From: Paroedura picta
Lineage: Eukaryota; Chordata; Lepidosauria; Squamata; Gekkonidae
DNA: 64,000 nt
Direction of reading: 5' to 3'
Assembly (NCBI RefSeq): GCF_049243985.1
Contig: NC_135384.1
Coordinates: 13,202,501-13,266,500, forward strand
A program made the translations under genes and the position numbers. Below, in pieces: positions 33,601 to 53,316 of the stretch. Positions within the stretch are counted from its first letter, which is position 1; each line of letters starts with the position of its first letter. The notes beneath the pieces are model-generated. The model made no database searches, had not been told where the DNA came from, and saw only the letters and a program-made list of their open reading frames with translations.

Positions 33601-36600
33601 TGGCATGCCACGTTAGAAGTCTGCACTCCTAACCACTACACCAAACTGGCCGCGGGGGTACTTGCTGGGCCCTGGGGAAGCACCCGCCGCAACAGTGGGG
33701 AGGGGGGGGAGGTAGCCCAATGTGTATCTTCTTACATTAGGTAGCTCAGTGTGGATCTTCTTACATTAAGATTGGAAGGCTTGCTTATTTATTTATTTTA
33801 TGTTATATTTCTAATCCTTGGTCATCCTTTCCTCCTTTCTTTTACATGCTAAGTATCATTAATAAACACAACACAGTAAAGGCAAAAGCAAGAGTGTAGA
33901 TTTTAGTATGAAGAGATAAAATGTGGCATATACATCATTTGTTCCTGGCACATTCTTCAACCACAGGGATCCTTTGATTATGAAAGTATACACTGCCCTC
34001 TCCCTTCTTTTCCTTCAGCTCCTCTATGGTTCTGCTCCAGTGATGACCAACAAATTTGAAGGGGCTTTTCTTTACTCGTTGTACCCCAGTTGGACCAATC
34101 AGTACATGGGGATTATGAAATTACTGCTTTATTTCCAATGGATATGGATTGGTATAATCTGTGCAGATGATAACTATGGGCAGCAATTTGTACAGGATGT
34201 GTCCCCTATTTTTTCTGAGCATGGTATCTGCTTTGATTTCATAGCAAAGTTACCAGGAATGACTTTTTCGAGTGCACTTTCCGAAATGGAAGAAGCCAAC
34301 TGTAAAATATCTACAGTTGTCATGGGAAGCACCTCCAAAGCTATGGTGGTCCATGGCGAAATTGAATCCATGGTTGTTTTTCGAACATTGATTAAGGCTG
34401 CAGAATTTTATGAAATACCAATGAGGACAAAAGCCAAAGTCTGGATTTTGACTTCCCAAATGGATTTCACATCTATTAAATTTGAAAGAAATTGGAACAT
34501 AGACTTCCTAAATGGTGCTTTATCCTTTGCAGCTCCCACCAGGGAGGTGTCAGGATTTGATCGGGTTCTCCGAGCAAGAGACCCTGTCTTTGAAAAAGAG
34601 GATGGCTTCATAGGGGAATTCTGGGAACAGGCCTTTGGCTGTTCACTGCCCAGTACCCCAGAACTCATGACTGGTGAGGAAATCTGCACTGGGGAGGAGA
34701 AGCTGGAGAGTCTTCCTGATTCAGTCTTTGAAATGAGGATGACTGCCCACAGCTACAGCATCTATATGGCTGTCTATGTGGTGGCACATGCATTACATGA
34801 CATGTATTCATCCATGCTGAGACACAGAGCAAGGGCAGATGGAGGGAGAAGAAAACTTCTAAAACAACAGCCATGGCAGGTAATGTCTAGAAGGAATTTC
34901 AAACAAGGGAGGGGTTCACAAAAATTGGAGAGTAGACAGACACAGTTGATGAACAAGACACCCATGACTGCAAAATACACCCTTGGCTCAAAAGCAGGCA
35001 TTTTAGTAATTAAACATTTAGCATAGGGGTAGTCAAACTGCAGCCCTTCAGATGTCCGTGGACTACAATTCCCATGAGCCCCTGCCAACATTTGCTGGTA
35101 GGGGCTCATGGGAATTGTAGTCCATGGACATCTGGAGGGCCGTAGTTTGACTACCTCTGATTTAGTTGGTTCTTATATTTGGTTCTTACCATTTGGTTCT
35201 TCCATTTAATGGGTGGGTCTGTAGCTAAGGAGCATGGTATTTTCTGGGCATGCAAAAGATCCCAGGTTCAATCCCCAGGACCACCAGTTAAATAATCTTA
35301 CTGTACTTGTGGAGAAAGTGGAGGAAACTGTCTGAGACCCTGGAAAGCTTTTGTCAATCTGAGCAGTCCATGCTGACAGCGACCTGGGTCTCATTCTGTT
35401 TAAGGCAGATTCATGTCTATTAAGGGGATAGCACTATGATCCTTTACTATAGCCAAGTACTAACATTCTTACATATGTATCCAGTTCCATGAATTTCTGA
35501 AAAGGGTGTCATTCAACAACAGTGCTGGGGACCTGATTTCCATTGGCCAGAAAGGGGAGATTGAGGCTGGACTTGACATTATCAACTGGGCCATATTTCC
35601 CAATATGTCCTTTCTCCGAACCAAAGTTGGAAGGATTAACTCAAAAGCTCCAGAAGACAAAATGTTCACACTTCATGATGATGCCGTCATTTGGCCCCAA
35701 ATGTTTAACCAGGTGGGATTTTTCAAAGTGTGTAATTTTAGTTTCTTGGAGTTCCAGAAGTGGTTCCTATTACCAATTCTGGAATTGTTCTTGCTCTGTG
35801 GCCTGCCAATCAGATCAGCTCCATTCTGATCATATTTTTCAATTTGAAATCATAACATTGTAAGAAAGGTATACATATATTGCATTAAACCATTTGCTGT
35901 CTATTGTGCATCTTTGGTGAGTTTCCTGGGAGGTATTCCTACTGCAAACAGTGAATTTTAATTACGACTAAAGCAAATAGGATTTCTAAATCATGTGGTG
36001 CCCTGATCTTCATGGCCTGTGCTAGCCCAATGGCATCACATCTGGGTAGCTAATCTGGGTTAACCCTGGTTAATCCTTGGATGGGGGACCACCAAGGAAT
36101 TCCATGGATACTAGACCAATGTAGCCAATGGAAAACCATCCTTGATCATCTATTGCCCTGAAAAGACCTACAGGATTACTGTAAATTGTTGTGGCTTGAT
36201 AACACTTCCCACCTCCTGGTAGCAGTCAAGTTTTCATTTTCTTGAGACCTGTACAGTATATGAAAAACTGTTTTTTGTTGGAAAACATACAAGTATCCCA
36301 TTGCATAACAATTGGCTTCCAAAACAGATGTTCTTATACCAGTCAGAACGATATAGTTACATAGACAGTTTATTCACTGGGAACTTCACTGTCCCAGCTC
36401 CCATGCAGGAACACAAATTGGGGGTGCATGAGGTGCACCAGGCCAAATGTTCCCCCGTGTGGAAGAAGTGGGGCAACCTGCCACGACTAAAACTCCAGCC
36501 TGCAGCCCAGCATGAAAACTCCAGTGCATAAACAGTCATAGAAAACTGACTAGTGAACCAGTGAAACTCTTAAAATATATTTCCTGAATGTTAAAAAATA

Positions 36601-38243
36601 ATCCCTATTCCTGTCTTTCATCTATGGACAGGTGCAGCCCCTTTCTCTTTGCAATGACAGATGTCATTCAGGCTACAGTAAGAAAAAGAAAGAAGGGAAA
36701 CCATTTTGCTGCTATGATTGCCTTCCATGTCCCGTAGGGAAGATTTCAGTCTTGGAGGGTAAGGAATGTATGAGCCATGTTTGTAAAATATCCCTGTTTC
36801 TTCTCCTAACATGACATCCAAGACTAATTATTTGAGGCCTCGGTTTTCATGATAATTAAATCTATGAATATGTTTGTGGTTTTCACTTTTAGGTTTTTTC
36901 AACGTTACAAGGTGGGATGTTTTGGAAGAGTGGAAGTGTAACAGAAACTTTGTTGATATTAAAGAAATAAATATATTTACCATGCAATCACATTCCTATT
37001 TTGTTTCCAGTGATGGGAAGTTGCAGGTAGGATAGTACAGGCTGTTATGTCATCTGGTGTGCATATGTGCAATTTTGTGTGTTTCATGTATGATTGAATG
37101 GGTGACTAGATAGAAATGAATGCAATTATGAGATGCTTGGAGAAGAGGGAAGAGCTACTAACTGACAGTTTCTGAAATTGTAAGATGCCTTACATGAACT
37201 GGGCTGTTTCCGGGTCAGAGACTCTTGCAATGTTGGAGGCTCATGCAATGTCAAGATCTCCATGTAATACAGATTAATATGTGACAATATACAAAGTTCT
37301 TAATCGTCTATATCCCCTTATTTCATTTCCAGATACCAATGACTGCTTTCAGTGCCCGGAAGATCAGTATCCAAATATTAATCAAAACTCTTGCCTAAAA
37401 AAACATATAAGCTTTTTGTCTTATGAGGAACCGTTGGGGATCGCTTTGGCCACATATGCAATTTTCTTCTCTCTTTTGGCAGCTGTGGTGCTCAGCATCT
37501 TCATGAAGAACCAGGACACTCCCATAGTCAAAGCCAACAACCGAAATCTCTCCTACATTCTCCTCATCTCCCTCCTGCTCTCCTTCCTTTGTGCTTTGCT
37601 TTTCATTGTCCAGCCTAAGAAGCTGACATGTCTCCTCCGACAAACTAGTTTTGGCATTATCTTCTCAGTGGCCATTTCTTGTGTGTTGGCCAAGACCATC
37701 ATAGTGGTTCTAGCCTTTATTGCCACCAAACCAGGCTCCGGGTTAAGAAACTGGGTGAGGAAACGGCTGGACATCTCCATAGTTCTTTCTTGCTCTTTCA
37801 TTCAAGCCACTATTTGTACAGTGTGGCTAATAACTGCTCCTCCATTCCCAGACTTTGACATGCACTCAATGACTGAAGAAATGATTCTGAGATGTAATGA
37901 AGGGTCGGTCGCCATGTTCTATTGTGTTTTGGGATACATGGGCTTCCTGGCCACTGTGAGCTTCACTGTGGCTTTCGTAGGCAGGAAGTTACCTGATAGT
38001 TTCAACGAAGCTAAGTTCATCACCTTCAGCATGCTGGTCTTCTGCAGTGTTTGGCTGACCTTTGTTCCAACCTATATGAGTACCAAAGGAAAATACACGG
38101 TGGCTGTGGAAGTCTTCTCTATCTTATCCTCCAGTGCTGGGTTGCTGGTCTGCATATTTTCCCCCAAATTGTATATTATTATTGTGAGGCCAGAACTTAA
38201 CATGAAGGGTCAAATTATAAGAAGCCTAAATGAAAGACTTTAA
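30689..38243 (+). CDS. VMN2R: Vomeronasal type-2 receptor, gene C (6 exons, 878 aa)
   Basis: Third member of the A/B/C subfamily. Exons: 30689-30906, 31796-32087, 34019-34879, 35485-35712, 36632-36758, 37333-38243, the same lengths as A and B, all GT-AG and open. Only one in-frame ATG (30689) is available, which fixes the start for the subfamily; the signal peptide is [19 protein letters not shown]. Venus flytrap motifs are kept ([28 protein letters not shown]). The linker has nine cysteines ([27 protein letters not shown]). The seven-helix domain has [32 protein letters not shown] and [12 protein letters not shown], where Leu replaces the Cys seen in the other four. Exon 3 has diverged more than exon 6. 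No AATAAA lies close to the stop. Intron 3 carries an extra palindromic hAT-like element; intron 4 a 5S-SINE. Confidence 0.93.
33364..33652 (-). repeat. tRNA-derived SINE, intron 2 of gene C
   Basis: Antisense copy: (GAA)n at the left is the complement of the TTC tail, and the head ('taaccactacaccaaactggc' read in reverse) lies at the right. Well preserved, so comparatively young. It makes several spurious open frames on the minus strand. Confidence 0.85.
35024..35159. mobile_element. Palindromic hAT-like MITE, intron 3 of gene C
   Basis: 136-bp near-perfect inverted repeat (ggggtagtcaaactg to cagtttgactacc-type ends around 'actacaattcccatgagccc'). Flanks atttagca and atttagtt agree at six of eight bases, consistent with the 8-bp target duplication of hAT elements. 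Same family as 46687-46816 and 52847-52981. Confidence 0.8.
35205..35425 (+). repeat. tRNA-derived SINE, intron 3 of gene C
   Basis: Head 'gtagctaaggagcat' with B box 'aggttcaatcccc', then 'ctgagaccctggaaagc' and 'gcagattcatg'. The degraded equivalents in A and B lie at the same position next to 'catttaaggggtgg', so this insertion predates the split of A/B from C. Confidence 0.7.
36000..36258 (+). repeat. 5S-rRNA-derived SINE, intron 4 of gene C
   Basis: 'ggttaatccttggatgggggacc' corresponds to the C-box part of 5S rRNA; the body has 'caccaaggaattccatgg' and the tail 'cctacaggattac..gtggcttgataac'. The 5' end has worn. Confidence 0.65.
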
Positions 38244-38370
38244 TTGTCCTCTACATTTAGCCTAAATTAGCCTTGACTTGGCCACTTTAAGCCTTTGCTT
38301 TCATTAGTAAGTAATAATATGGAAGTGTAGAAGAATGGAGACAGGCATTTTCTGCTGTGATATTTACTTA

Positions 38371-38659
38371 AAGGTTAAAGTAAAGGTATCCCCTGTGCAA
38401 GCAACGAGTCATGTCTAACCCTTGGGGTGATACCCTCTAGCGTTTTCATGGCAGACTCAATACGGGGTGGTTTGCCAGTGCCTTCCCCAGTCATTACTAT
38501 TTTACCCCCCAGCAAGCTGGGTGTTCATTTTACCGACCTTGGAAGGATGGAAGGCTGAGTCAACCTTGAGCCGGCTGCTGGGTTTGAACTCCCAACCTCA
38601 TGGACCTCGCTTCAGACAGCATTTCTGCTGCTTACCACTCTACACCACAAGAGGCTCTT
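38371..38659 (-). repeat. Sauria SINE downstream of gene C
   Basis: Antisense full-length copy with a TAAAGGT tail at the left and the tRNA-like head at the right. Flanked by the direct repeat atatttactta (38360-38370 and from 38660). Confidence 0.88.
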
Positions 38660-39197
38660 ATATTTACTTATTTACTTATAATTGAGCTTATATACCATCA
38701 TTCCTGGCCAGCTTGTTACGCCAATTGCATGTCTATAAGGACACGCGTCTAAATTTAGTTGTGGGGAATTAGCTGGTAGAGCCAACAAGAGGCAGCGTGA
38801 TTTAATATGAGAACTTTTATGGTTCAGTTTACCAGGTAAATTATGTCACTGTGATAGAACTGAGGCAGACAATGATCTAAACATGGAAGGATTTTAGTGA
38901 CACAAACTAATTAGACAAAGACAGCACATGTGTACACTAACATAGAAATATGTCTTCTTAGCTACTAGCACAGAAGGGAAAATAGGCTGTACTTTTGATT
39001 GAGGTGGGTATTTACCTATTCTCTGGGTGGAGCAAAGTTCCAGAGGTCGGGGAAGTCATTCAGGGTGACAAATGAGGGACCAAGACGAACATTGGAAAGT
39101 GTTCCTGTAAACTGGAAACTGACTGCACTTTGTAGGCTGCAGGAGCCTGATGTTTTAATGAAATTTGTGACTTGAGGTTATAGCGGGAAGATCTTAC

Positions 39198-39347
39198 CTT
39201 GTCCCAGGGTTGGACAAAGAGTTTGATGGCCAGTAACTATCATGATTCCAACAAAGAAACAGGTTGCTGAGACAAAGAAACTAGCAGCTGGGAATATGAA
39301 TAAGTATTTCCCATCTTGAAGGGCTGATGGACAAGTTCTGGCAAATC
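39198..39347 (-). other. Candidate exon with a hydrophobic segment, host gene unknown
   Basis: A 150-nt open stretch on the minus strand, bounded by a pyrimidine-rich CATCCAG acceptor and a CAAG|GTAAGAT donor, symmetric phase 1. It encodes a basic/polar lead (ALQDGKY), one strongly hydrophobic run (LFIFPAASFFVSATCFFVGI) and HQTLCPTLG. The pattern fits one membrane span of a claudin/PMP22-like or other four-span protein, but I recognise no family and found no companion exons nearby. It could equally be chance or a relic. Confidence 0.25.
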
Positions 39348-40410
39348 CTGGATGACTGCTTGTGCTCGGGGATAGTGATAAGGGAAAGGACAAAGACCAA
39401 ATCTTGGGTTAGATTTGGTGTTGAAAGAGGGTGGCCAGTTCCCTTTACAAGACTATGTCCTTGGCTGAGTGGAGGGGTGTTTTGAGTGGGGATCCTTTTC
39501 TCTCTATTCCTGCCAGGTGTGCTGACAAACTCCTCTTTAGTTTCCAAGCAGGTGTGCTGGAAGAATCCTAGCTTCAAGTCCTGCTTGAGAACAAGAGGTG
39601 GATCTTAGTAGCTTTCCCATTGGGCTTGGCCTGGCTTTCTCTGTCTGGTACAATGATCTGCGCATGAGTTTCAGGGAGGGTTGGTGTGGCTGTACCAGTC
39701 TGTGGTGGAGGGGTGGCAGCCCACATAACAAGCTGGCCTGAGGTGGTTTAATTAAGTATACATGTATACTGATTTAAGAACTACTGCTTTCTCCACTTCA
39801 CTCCTTACCCTTCACCCGGTTTCATAATTTCTTCCCTCAAAATGGTGTCAATTATAAAATACCCAGCCAATTTGTAGCCTCTTTTGTGAGGTAGGTGTAA
39901 AGAAACAAATAAATACACATGAAAACAATTGACTGACTATTGTAGTGAATCTATGCTAAGGTGCTTCCCCCCCCCTGAAATTACATCACACTTCTCACTG
40001 AAAAACAAAATATACATGGGTAATTGAAAAGTTTCCTTTTCCTAGGTCAATGACCACAATGGTTTATTTCCACCAGCTTTGGGGAGACATTCATTACCAA
40101 CATTATAAATAAAAAAATATTTTTTTGCAAAGAGAGATGCCTTTTTTTTTCTTTTATTTAGTTTTCATTCCAATTGTTTGATTTTCATTTTATACATTTT
40201 CCTCTGATGATGTTCCCACAGTTTGTTTGTTTCTTTCATGAGAATTACATACATGATAGAACCATACTAACACGGCATAAATCTGAAAGAGAAAAATTGG
40301 TTGGAGAGTTACCAAGATAATATTTTGCAGGTCTAAGTCATGCAAGGGTAGCATAGATTGATTTCACTGAACAAAACCCAAACATATGATTTATGGATGT
40401 GTCCTGTACA

Positions 40411-40693
40411 AGAGCCTCTTGTGGCGCAGAGTGGTAAGGCAGCTGTCTGACAGCTTTGCCCATAAGGCTGGGAGTTCAATCCCAGCAGCCGGCTCAAGGT
40501 CGACTCAGCCTTCCCTCCTTCCGAGGTCGGTAAAATGAGTACCCAGCTTGCTGGGGGGTAAACGGTAATGACTGGGGAAGGCACTGGCAAACCACCCCGT
40601 ATTGAGTCTGCCATGAAAACGCTAGAGGGCGTCACCCCAAGGGTCAGACATGACTCGGTGCTTGCACAGGGGATACCTTTACCTTTACCTTTA
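40411..40693 (+). repeat. Sauria SINE between genes C and D
   Basis: Full-length, well-preserved copy with A box (tggcgcagagtgg), B box (gagttcaatccc), the Bov-B-like 3' part and an (ACCTTT)n tail. Flanked by cctgtaca (40403-40410 and 40694-40701). The clearest example of the family in the window. Confidence 0.92.
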
Positions 40694-41929
40694 CCTGTAC
40701 ATTACTACACCAACAAAGAGGGGTTTTACTTAGTCCCTTCCCATCAGGTCACTGTAGTGGCCAGAATATCCGGAAGTGTTTTTTCTTTCTCATGTCAAGA
40801 GCCACAGAGAGAGTATGTACAGACTTTAAGACCATATCCCATTGTTTTGGAAAAATAGGGTAATTAATTCCTTATTCCTTTAATTTCTGAGACTTTAGGA
40901 CTCTAAATTATAACAACTGGCCATAAACTCCAATCTACCGGTTAGAGTTTAAACTATAATAAAACTTAATCAAAAGTCACCCGGACAGGGCTTGAGCTCA
41001 AAATATCACAGCATCACTTTGCAGCACCTATGCCTCTTAAAGGTGCTACCTCACAGAAAGCAAGAAAGTTCCAAGTTTGTATTTAAACCCTTAGGGCTCA
41101 AAGTATCAAGTGAATAAATGTAAAAAACTTTCACGTTGTCTCAAGATCTTGTTAATGTCCATTTTATGGTGGTCCAACATTTGAGATTTGTTCGGGTCCA
41201 AAGAATAGCAAATCTTCTGGCTTGTGTCCTTTTTCAATGAAGTGAATCACCATCAGAGCGTCCATTACCCAGTGTCTGAGTCTGGGCTGGTGTTCCTGGA
41301 TCCGGACCCTAATGTGAAGTGACCAGATTGTCCCACTTTTGAAGGGACATCTGGGAGTACCTGGCCAGTTGTACTTATGTGGAAATTAAAAATATATATA
41401 TATTACAATACTATTTTTGCATTCTATGCATTCTATGAAACCTTTTGTTGCTCCATAAGGACCAAATTTTTAATCAAGAACCCCCCCCCCCCGGTCAATG
41501 GTGTCCCGTTTTACCAATGTCAAAACCCTTACCCTAATGGGACGATTGCTGATATCAATGTATAGTTTTCACATGGACATTTGATGCAGTAGATGGAAAA
41601 GACTGCTATGGTCACCACATAAATGGTCTTCCAATAGGTTGGTTGGCATCAGTGACTTGGCTCAGATAAGCTGAACAGTACCTGAAACCAATGCTCATTT
41701 AGGTACTTTCCCTACTCATCTGAGCCTAAATGCCCATTCCCTGCATTTGAAAGGTCTGAATTGTGCTTGGTGATTTGGCCATGATTTGGTTGTTTGAATA
41801 CTCCCCCCCCCTCTTTTTCTTAGGCAGCACCTGAGAAGGCAGGAGAGAGTTTGTACCTAACAATTGATAATGAAAAAAGCCCCACCCACCCCCAGAAAGC
41901 CCCACCCACCCCAGCTGGGTGACCTCTCA

Positions 41930-42035
41930 TCAGCAACTGTTCAGCATTCTGGCTGCTTCCTTTAAATGCTCATACCACCTTTCTAACTGGGGAGGAATTT
42001 AAAGGAAGCAGCCAGCAAGCCAAACAGCTGATGAT
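41930..42035. repeat. Foldback (inverted repeat) near gene D 3' end
   Basis: 'ctggctgcttcctttaaat' and its exact reverse complement lie about 30 nt apart, with weaker pairing of 'catcagcaactgtt' and 'aacagctgatg' outside. Probably a worn MITE; could form a hairpin. Confidence 0.6.
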
Positions 42036-42312
42036 AGCATGGCCCCTGCGTATCACCTTTAAATCCCTCCCTAGCATCTCCAGTTAAAAACATTCTATCT
42101 GGGAAGTAATTTTGTCCTACAATATTGGTAAATGGCTAAAGTCTGCTGATTTTAATCTTGGTTTTCTTGCTATCTTTCATCCTAACTCTCAGGATAAAGG
42201 TGAGAGGGGTATGTTTAGTCTGACCTAGCTCAGGTAGGAAAGAATAAAACTGTCTGCATATATATCCCTGCTGTGCATTTCTGTGGAAAGTTAGCTAGAA
42301 TGAGTGAATCTC

Positions 42313-50036
<7,724 letters not shown>

Positions 50037-51187
50037 TGTATGGAGTCAATTTTGATTTAAAGATGAAAACTTCAATGCCCCACAATGGCCGGTATAGCTT
50101 AAACTGACTAACCCCTCATTGAGCTCCATTAAACCCAGGATTACATTCTTTATAATATCAGTGACCAAACTGATAGAGCTCTGTCTGTCTACACCTATTG
50201 TGAATGGCAGGTGGCATATTAATAGTCCTGTTCTTATTTTTGCTAGTGGGCTGCAAAATACTCAAGGGACTTGGGGAGAAAAATAGAGATAACTGTGATC
50301 AATTCCATAATTACATGAGTAGCAAAATCACATAATTGCATTGACTCTCTGAGACACTGAAGGAGAAAATTTGTTAATCATTTCTTGGTAAGAGATCTCT
50401 CTGGTCCACCTTGGTGAGGCAGCAATGAATATAATGATGTAAGAAAACACGTTAGGAAAAAATCCACAAAAGAAGAATTTGTCTAAAATTAATTTATTTC
50501 TACAATCATTTCTTTTGGCTACAGTACAAAATCAGACCTCCCTCCCCCCGACCTGAATATTTTAACACCTAAAGGTTAGAATTATCATGAACTATGCCAT
50601 GTTTCTTGACATCCTAGAGAGTTTTCTTACTGCAAATGACCTGGGAGTGGAAGGAGGTCATAGGACAGACATGTGGATGATGCGGTTGTCCATCTCTCAG
50701 GTTTGAATGTGTGGCCTAGCTGCAACACCAAGTGAGAAAACTCTGTGGGACAACTAGATTAGTTTTGTTGGACATGAAAATTGGTCAGTGGTGGCAGGCT
50801 GGAGTTCATACTTGTAATCATTAAGAGTTTATCTTTACAGGAGCAAAAGTCCTAATCTGTTATGCTTAGTATGCTAAGCAAAGCTAACACCAGAATTCCA
50901 ACTTCACAAAGGTCAAGTGAACTATAACCATGACGCACAGACTAACTGCACCAAACGAAGAAAAGTAGATGAATCTCCCATGTGGTCTAATTTATAAAAT
51001 GTTGGACTAAATCATGCTAAGGTGGCTGCATTTTCCTAAATACGTTGTCCAATGGGGGGGAAAAATGCCACAGATGCTCATGGAGTACCTTTCCTTCTCT
51101 GCCAGTACTGCATATAAGCTATACATGCCATTCCAGCTGAAACTATTTTGAACCGTTAACAGATGGGATCCGTGTGTGTGCACGTAT

Positions 51188-51430
51188 ATGTGTCCTGTCA
51201 AATCACTTCACTCCTAATTTATGGCAACCCTATAAATTCATGTCCTTCAAAACATCCTTTCCTTAACAGCCTTGCTCAGGTCTTGCCAACTGAGGGTCAT
51301 GGTTTTCGTTCAAGTCAATTCCTTTCATGTTGCGTTTTCCTCTTTTCCTGCTATCTTCAACTTTTCCCTCCAGTGCCTCTTGTTTTGTTATAATGAGACC
51401 AAGTTACACTAGCCTCAGTTTAGTCATTTA
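51188..51430 (+). repeat. Squamate interspersed repeat (possibly RTE/Bov-B related)
   Basis: Contains 'ttatggcaaccctataaattcatg', 'aacagccttgctcaggtcttg' and 'actagcctcagtttagtcat', all common in squamate genomes. A second copy lies at 53838-54018 and 54234-54266, split by an insertion. Family name uncertain. Confidence 0.45.
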
Positions 51431-52846
51431 GTCAGATTTATTTATTATAAGATGTATAGACCACCCCTATTGGCCCTGCTGTCTCAGGTCAATATACAAC
51501 GGTTAATCAATACAATGGCGATTAAAATAATAAAAACAGTTAAACAATTAGCCAAGGAACTGGTGAAATCTCCATCGCTGTTCTTTTTAGGAAGCAGACA
51601 GGAAAAGCTATCAAGATTGCAGCAGGGGATGCCCCTATTATTAAAGGGTGGCCGCCATTAAGTCCAGCCCAGCAGCAGGACTAATGCAATACTGCCATCA
51701 GGATTAGTGTCACTGTGGCAGTGCCCAACTTGAAAGGCCTAAGTTTACTTCTGACAAACTCTGAAGAAGAAACCGAGAGGGAGGAAGCATTTCTATAGGA
51801 AAGCAGAACCAGTGTAATCAATGTACTAGGGCCCAGCAGCAGAACACAATGTTTTTATTTTATAAATAAAATAAAGTTAAGAAAATTGTTTTGGGCAGGC
51901 AGGAGGCCAGTATTGGCGGAAGGAAGACATGACCCCACTTGTTTTGGCTTAGAAGTTGGCCACAGTTTTTATTACACAAACACACCTCCCTTAGGAGAGT
52001 TGGTGCAGCATGGGAAAGAGCCAATACTAAGCAGACCACTGGCTGCCACCCTTAATTCACGCTAAAAAGGTACACGTCAAGATCCCTGCTGGGAATACGT
52101 GTTGCCTTTTAATTTTGGTAAGCTAAGAAGGGAGACAACCCATATAGGGGACCAAAGGGCGCAAACCTCCTTGGCAATCCCTAGAGTTGTCTGGTCATAA
52201 TGAGCAGAGCTGGTCTACCCCGCTGAGTAGTTGACTGCTGGCTACCACCACCACTTTAAAGGGGCCCCACCCCTTGTAGGGAGTCCTATCGCACACCAGC
52301 TCCCCCCAAAACAGGCTCAATACCATGCACGGACACCTCTGTGACAACAAGCAAATAACATGCAAAGTAACACATAATAACAAGGGGGACGGGAGGATAG
52401 GTCTCTTGCCTGGTGGCCTGCCAAAAAGGTGGGAAAGCCCCAAGCAGCATCTTAAACAGGCACCCCCTGGTCATGCCTCCTACTGCTGGCTGCCCTGCCG
52501 CCAGGGCAGAAAGCTGCATCTATTCCCGCTTGCCTTCCGCCCGCCAAACTGCAGCCCGGGTAAGTCCTCGCCACCCGTACTCCACGACAGTTGAAATTCT
52601 AAATGGAATTTCAAAGCATTCCATCGTTGAAAGATTGGGACACTTGAACCATTGTTTCTTGCCACCTCCTCAAATGTTGAACTCTCTGCATGTCTGTTTT
52701 AGTTGTACTTTTCCCTCAGTTTGCCAGTGACTATTTCAATAAATAGTGACTATTTCAATAAATCTCTTGGATCCTTCAGTCCAGTCCAAAATAAAATGTC
52801 TGTTGAGATGCGGTCAACATGTTTTCCTCTCCCAGAGAGCTTACAA

Positions 52847-52981
52847 CAGGAGTAGTCAAACTGCGGCCCTCTAGATTCCATGGACTACAATTCCCATGAG
52901 CCCCTGCCAGCAAACACTGGCAGGGGCTCATGGGAATTGGAGTCCATGGACATCTGGAGGGCTGCAGTTTGACTTCCTCTG
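52847..52981. mobile_element. Palindromic hAT-like MITE upstream of gene E
   Basis: 135-bp inverted repeat from caggagtagtcaaactg to cagtttgacttcctctg with perfect 8-bp flanks gcttacaa (52839-52846 and 52982-52989), the hAT target-duplication length. Confidence 0.9.
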
Positions 52982-53316
52982 GCTTACAACTTGGAACAGG
53001 TAATTATCCCCCCTGCAATCATCTAATTAACAAGGCCATTATTCACCTCTTTAATCAATCTCCAAGTTTTCCCTGTGGCCACTAGAAAAATGATGAATGG
53101 AGACCAAGAGATGTTGCTAGAATCTCCGGCATCATTCCGGCATTTGAAAAAGACAAAGCCCTGTTGATCTGATCGTCTCTGATTCACCATTCCATTCAAC
53201 GTTTCCTTCACATCAATGTAGAGAGTAATTGTTTACACTGAGCAGTACTACGCAGAATCTTGAAGGCCAGTCTACAAGCTTATTGGCATCTTAAGGGGAG
53301 CTTTTTGTGTGCCACC

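Larger units (their letters stand above)
38244..42312. other. Intergenic region between convergent genes C and D
   Basis: About 4 kb between the two stop codons. It holds Sauria SINEs (38371-38659 and 40411-40693), a possible membrane-segment exon (39198-39347, -), poly-C runs near 39968 and 41481, and a foldback at about 41930-42035. The rest (38700-39180, 39400-40300, 40700-41900) is AT-rich or repeat-like, without a recognisable gene. Confidence 0.6.
50037..53316. promoter_or_regulatory. Shared upstream region of divergent genes D and E
   Basis: 3.3 kb between the two start codons, so both promoters should lie here. No clear TATA pair or CpG island is visible. Contents: a squamate repeat (51188-51430, 'acagccttgctcaggtcttg'), a LINE-tail-like stretch (51430-51560), an unclassified repeat related to 8100-8330 (about 52250-52380) and a hAT-like palindrome (52847-52981). 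50100-51180 and 51560-52250 show nothing recognisable. Confidence 0.45.

Noticed and set aside
33079-33616. 175-aa minus-strand open frame in intron 2 of gene C
   Set aside because: It covers an antisense tRNA-derived SINE and its flank; no known domain.
35024-35159. Possible microRNA hairpin
   Set aside because: The palindrome recurs at 46687 and 52847 with hAT-type target duplications, so it is a MITE; no sign of a processed RNA.
40568-40858. 96-aa frame starting [10 protein letters not shown]
   Set aside because: It begins inside a Sauria SINE and the same peptide arises from other copies of that SINE.
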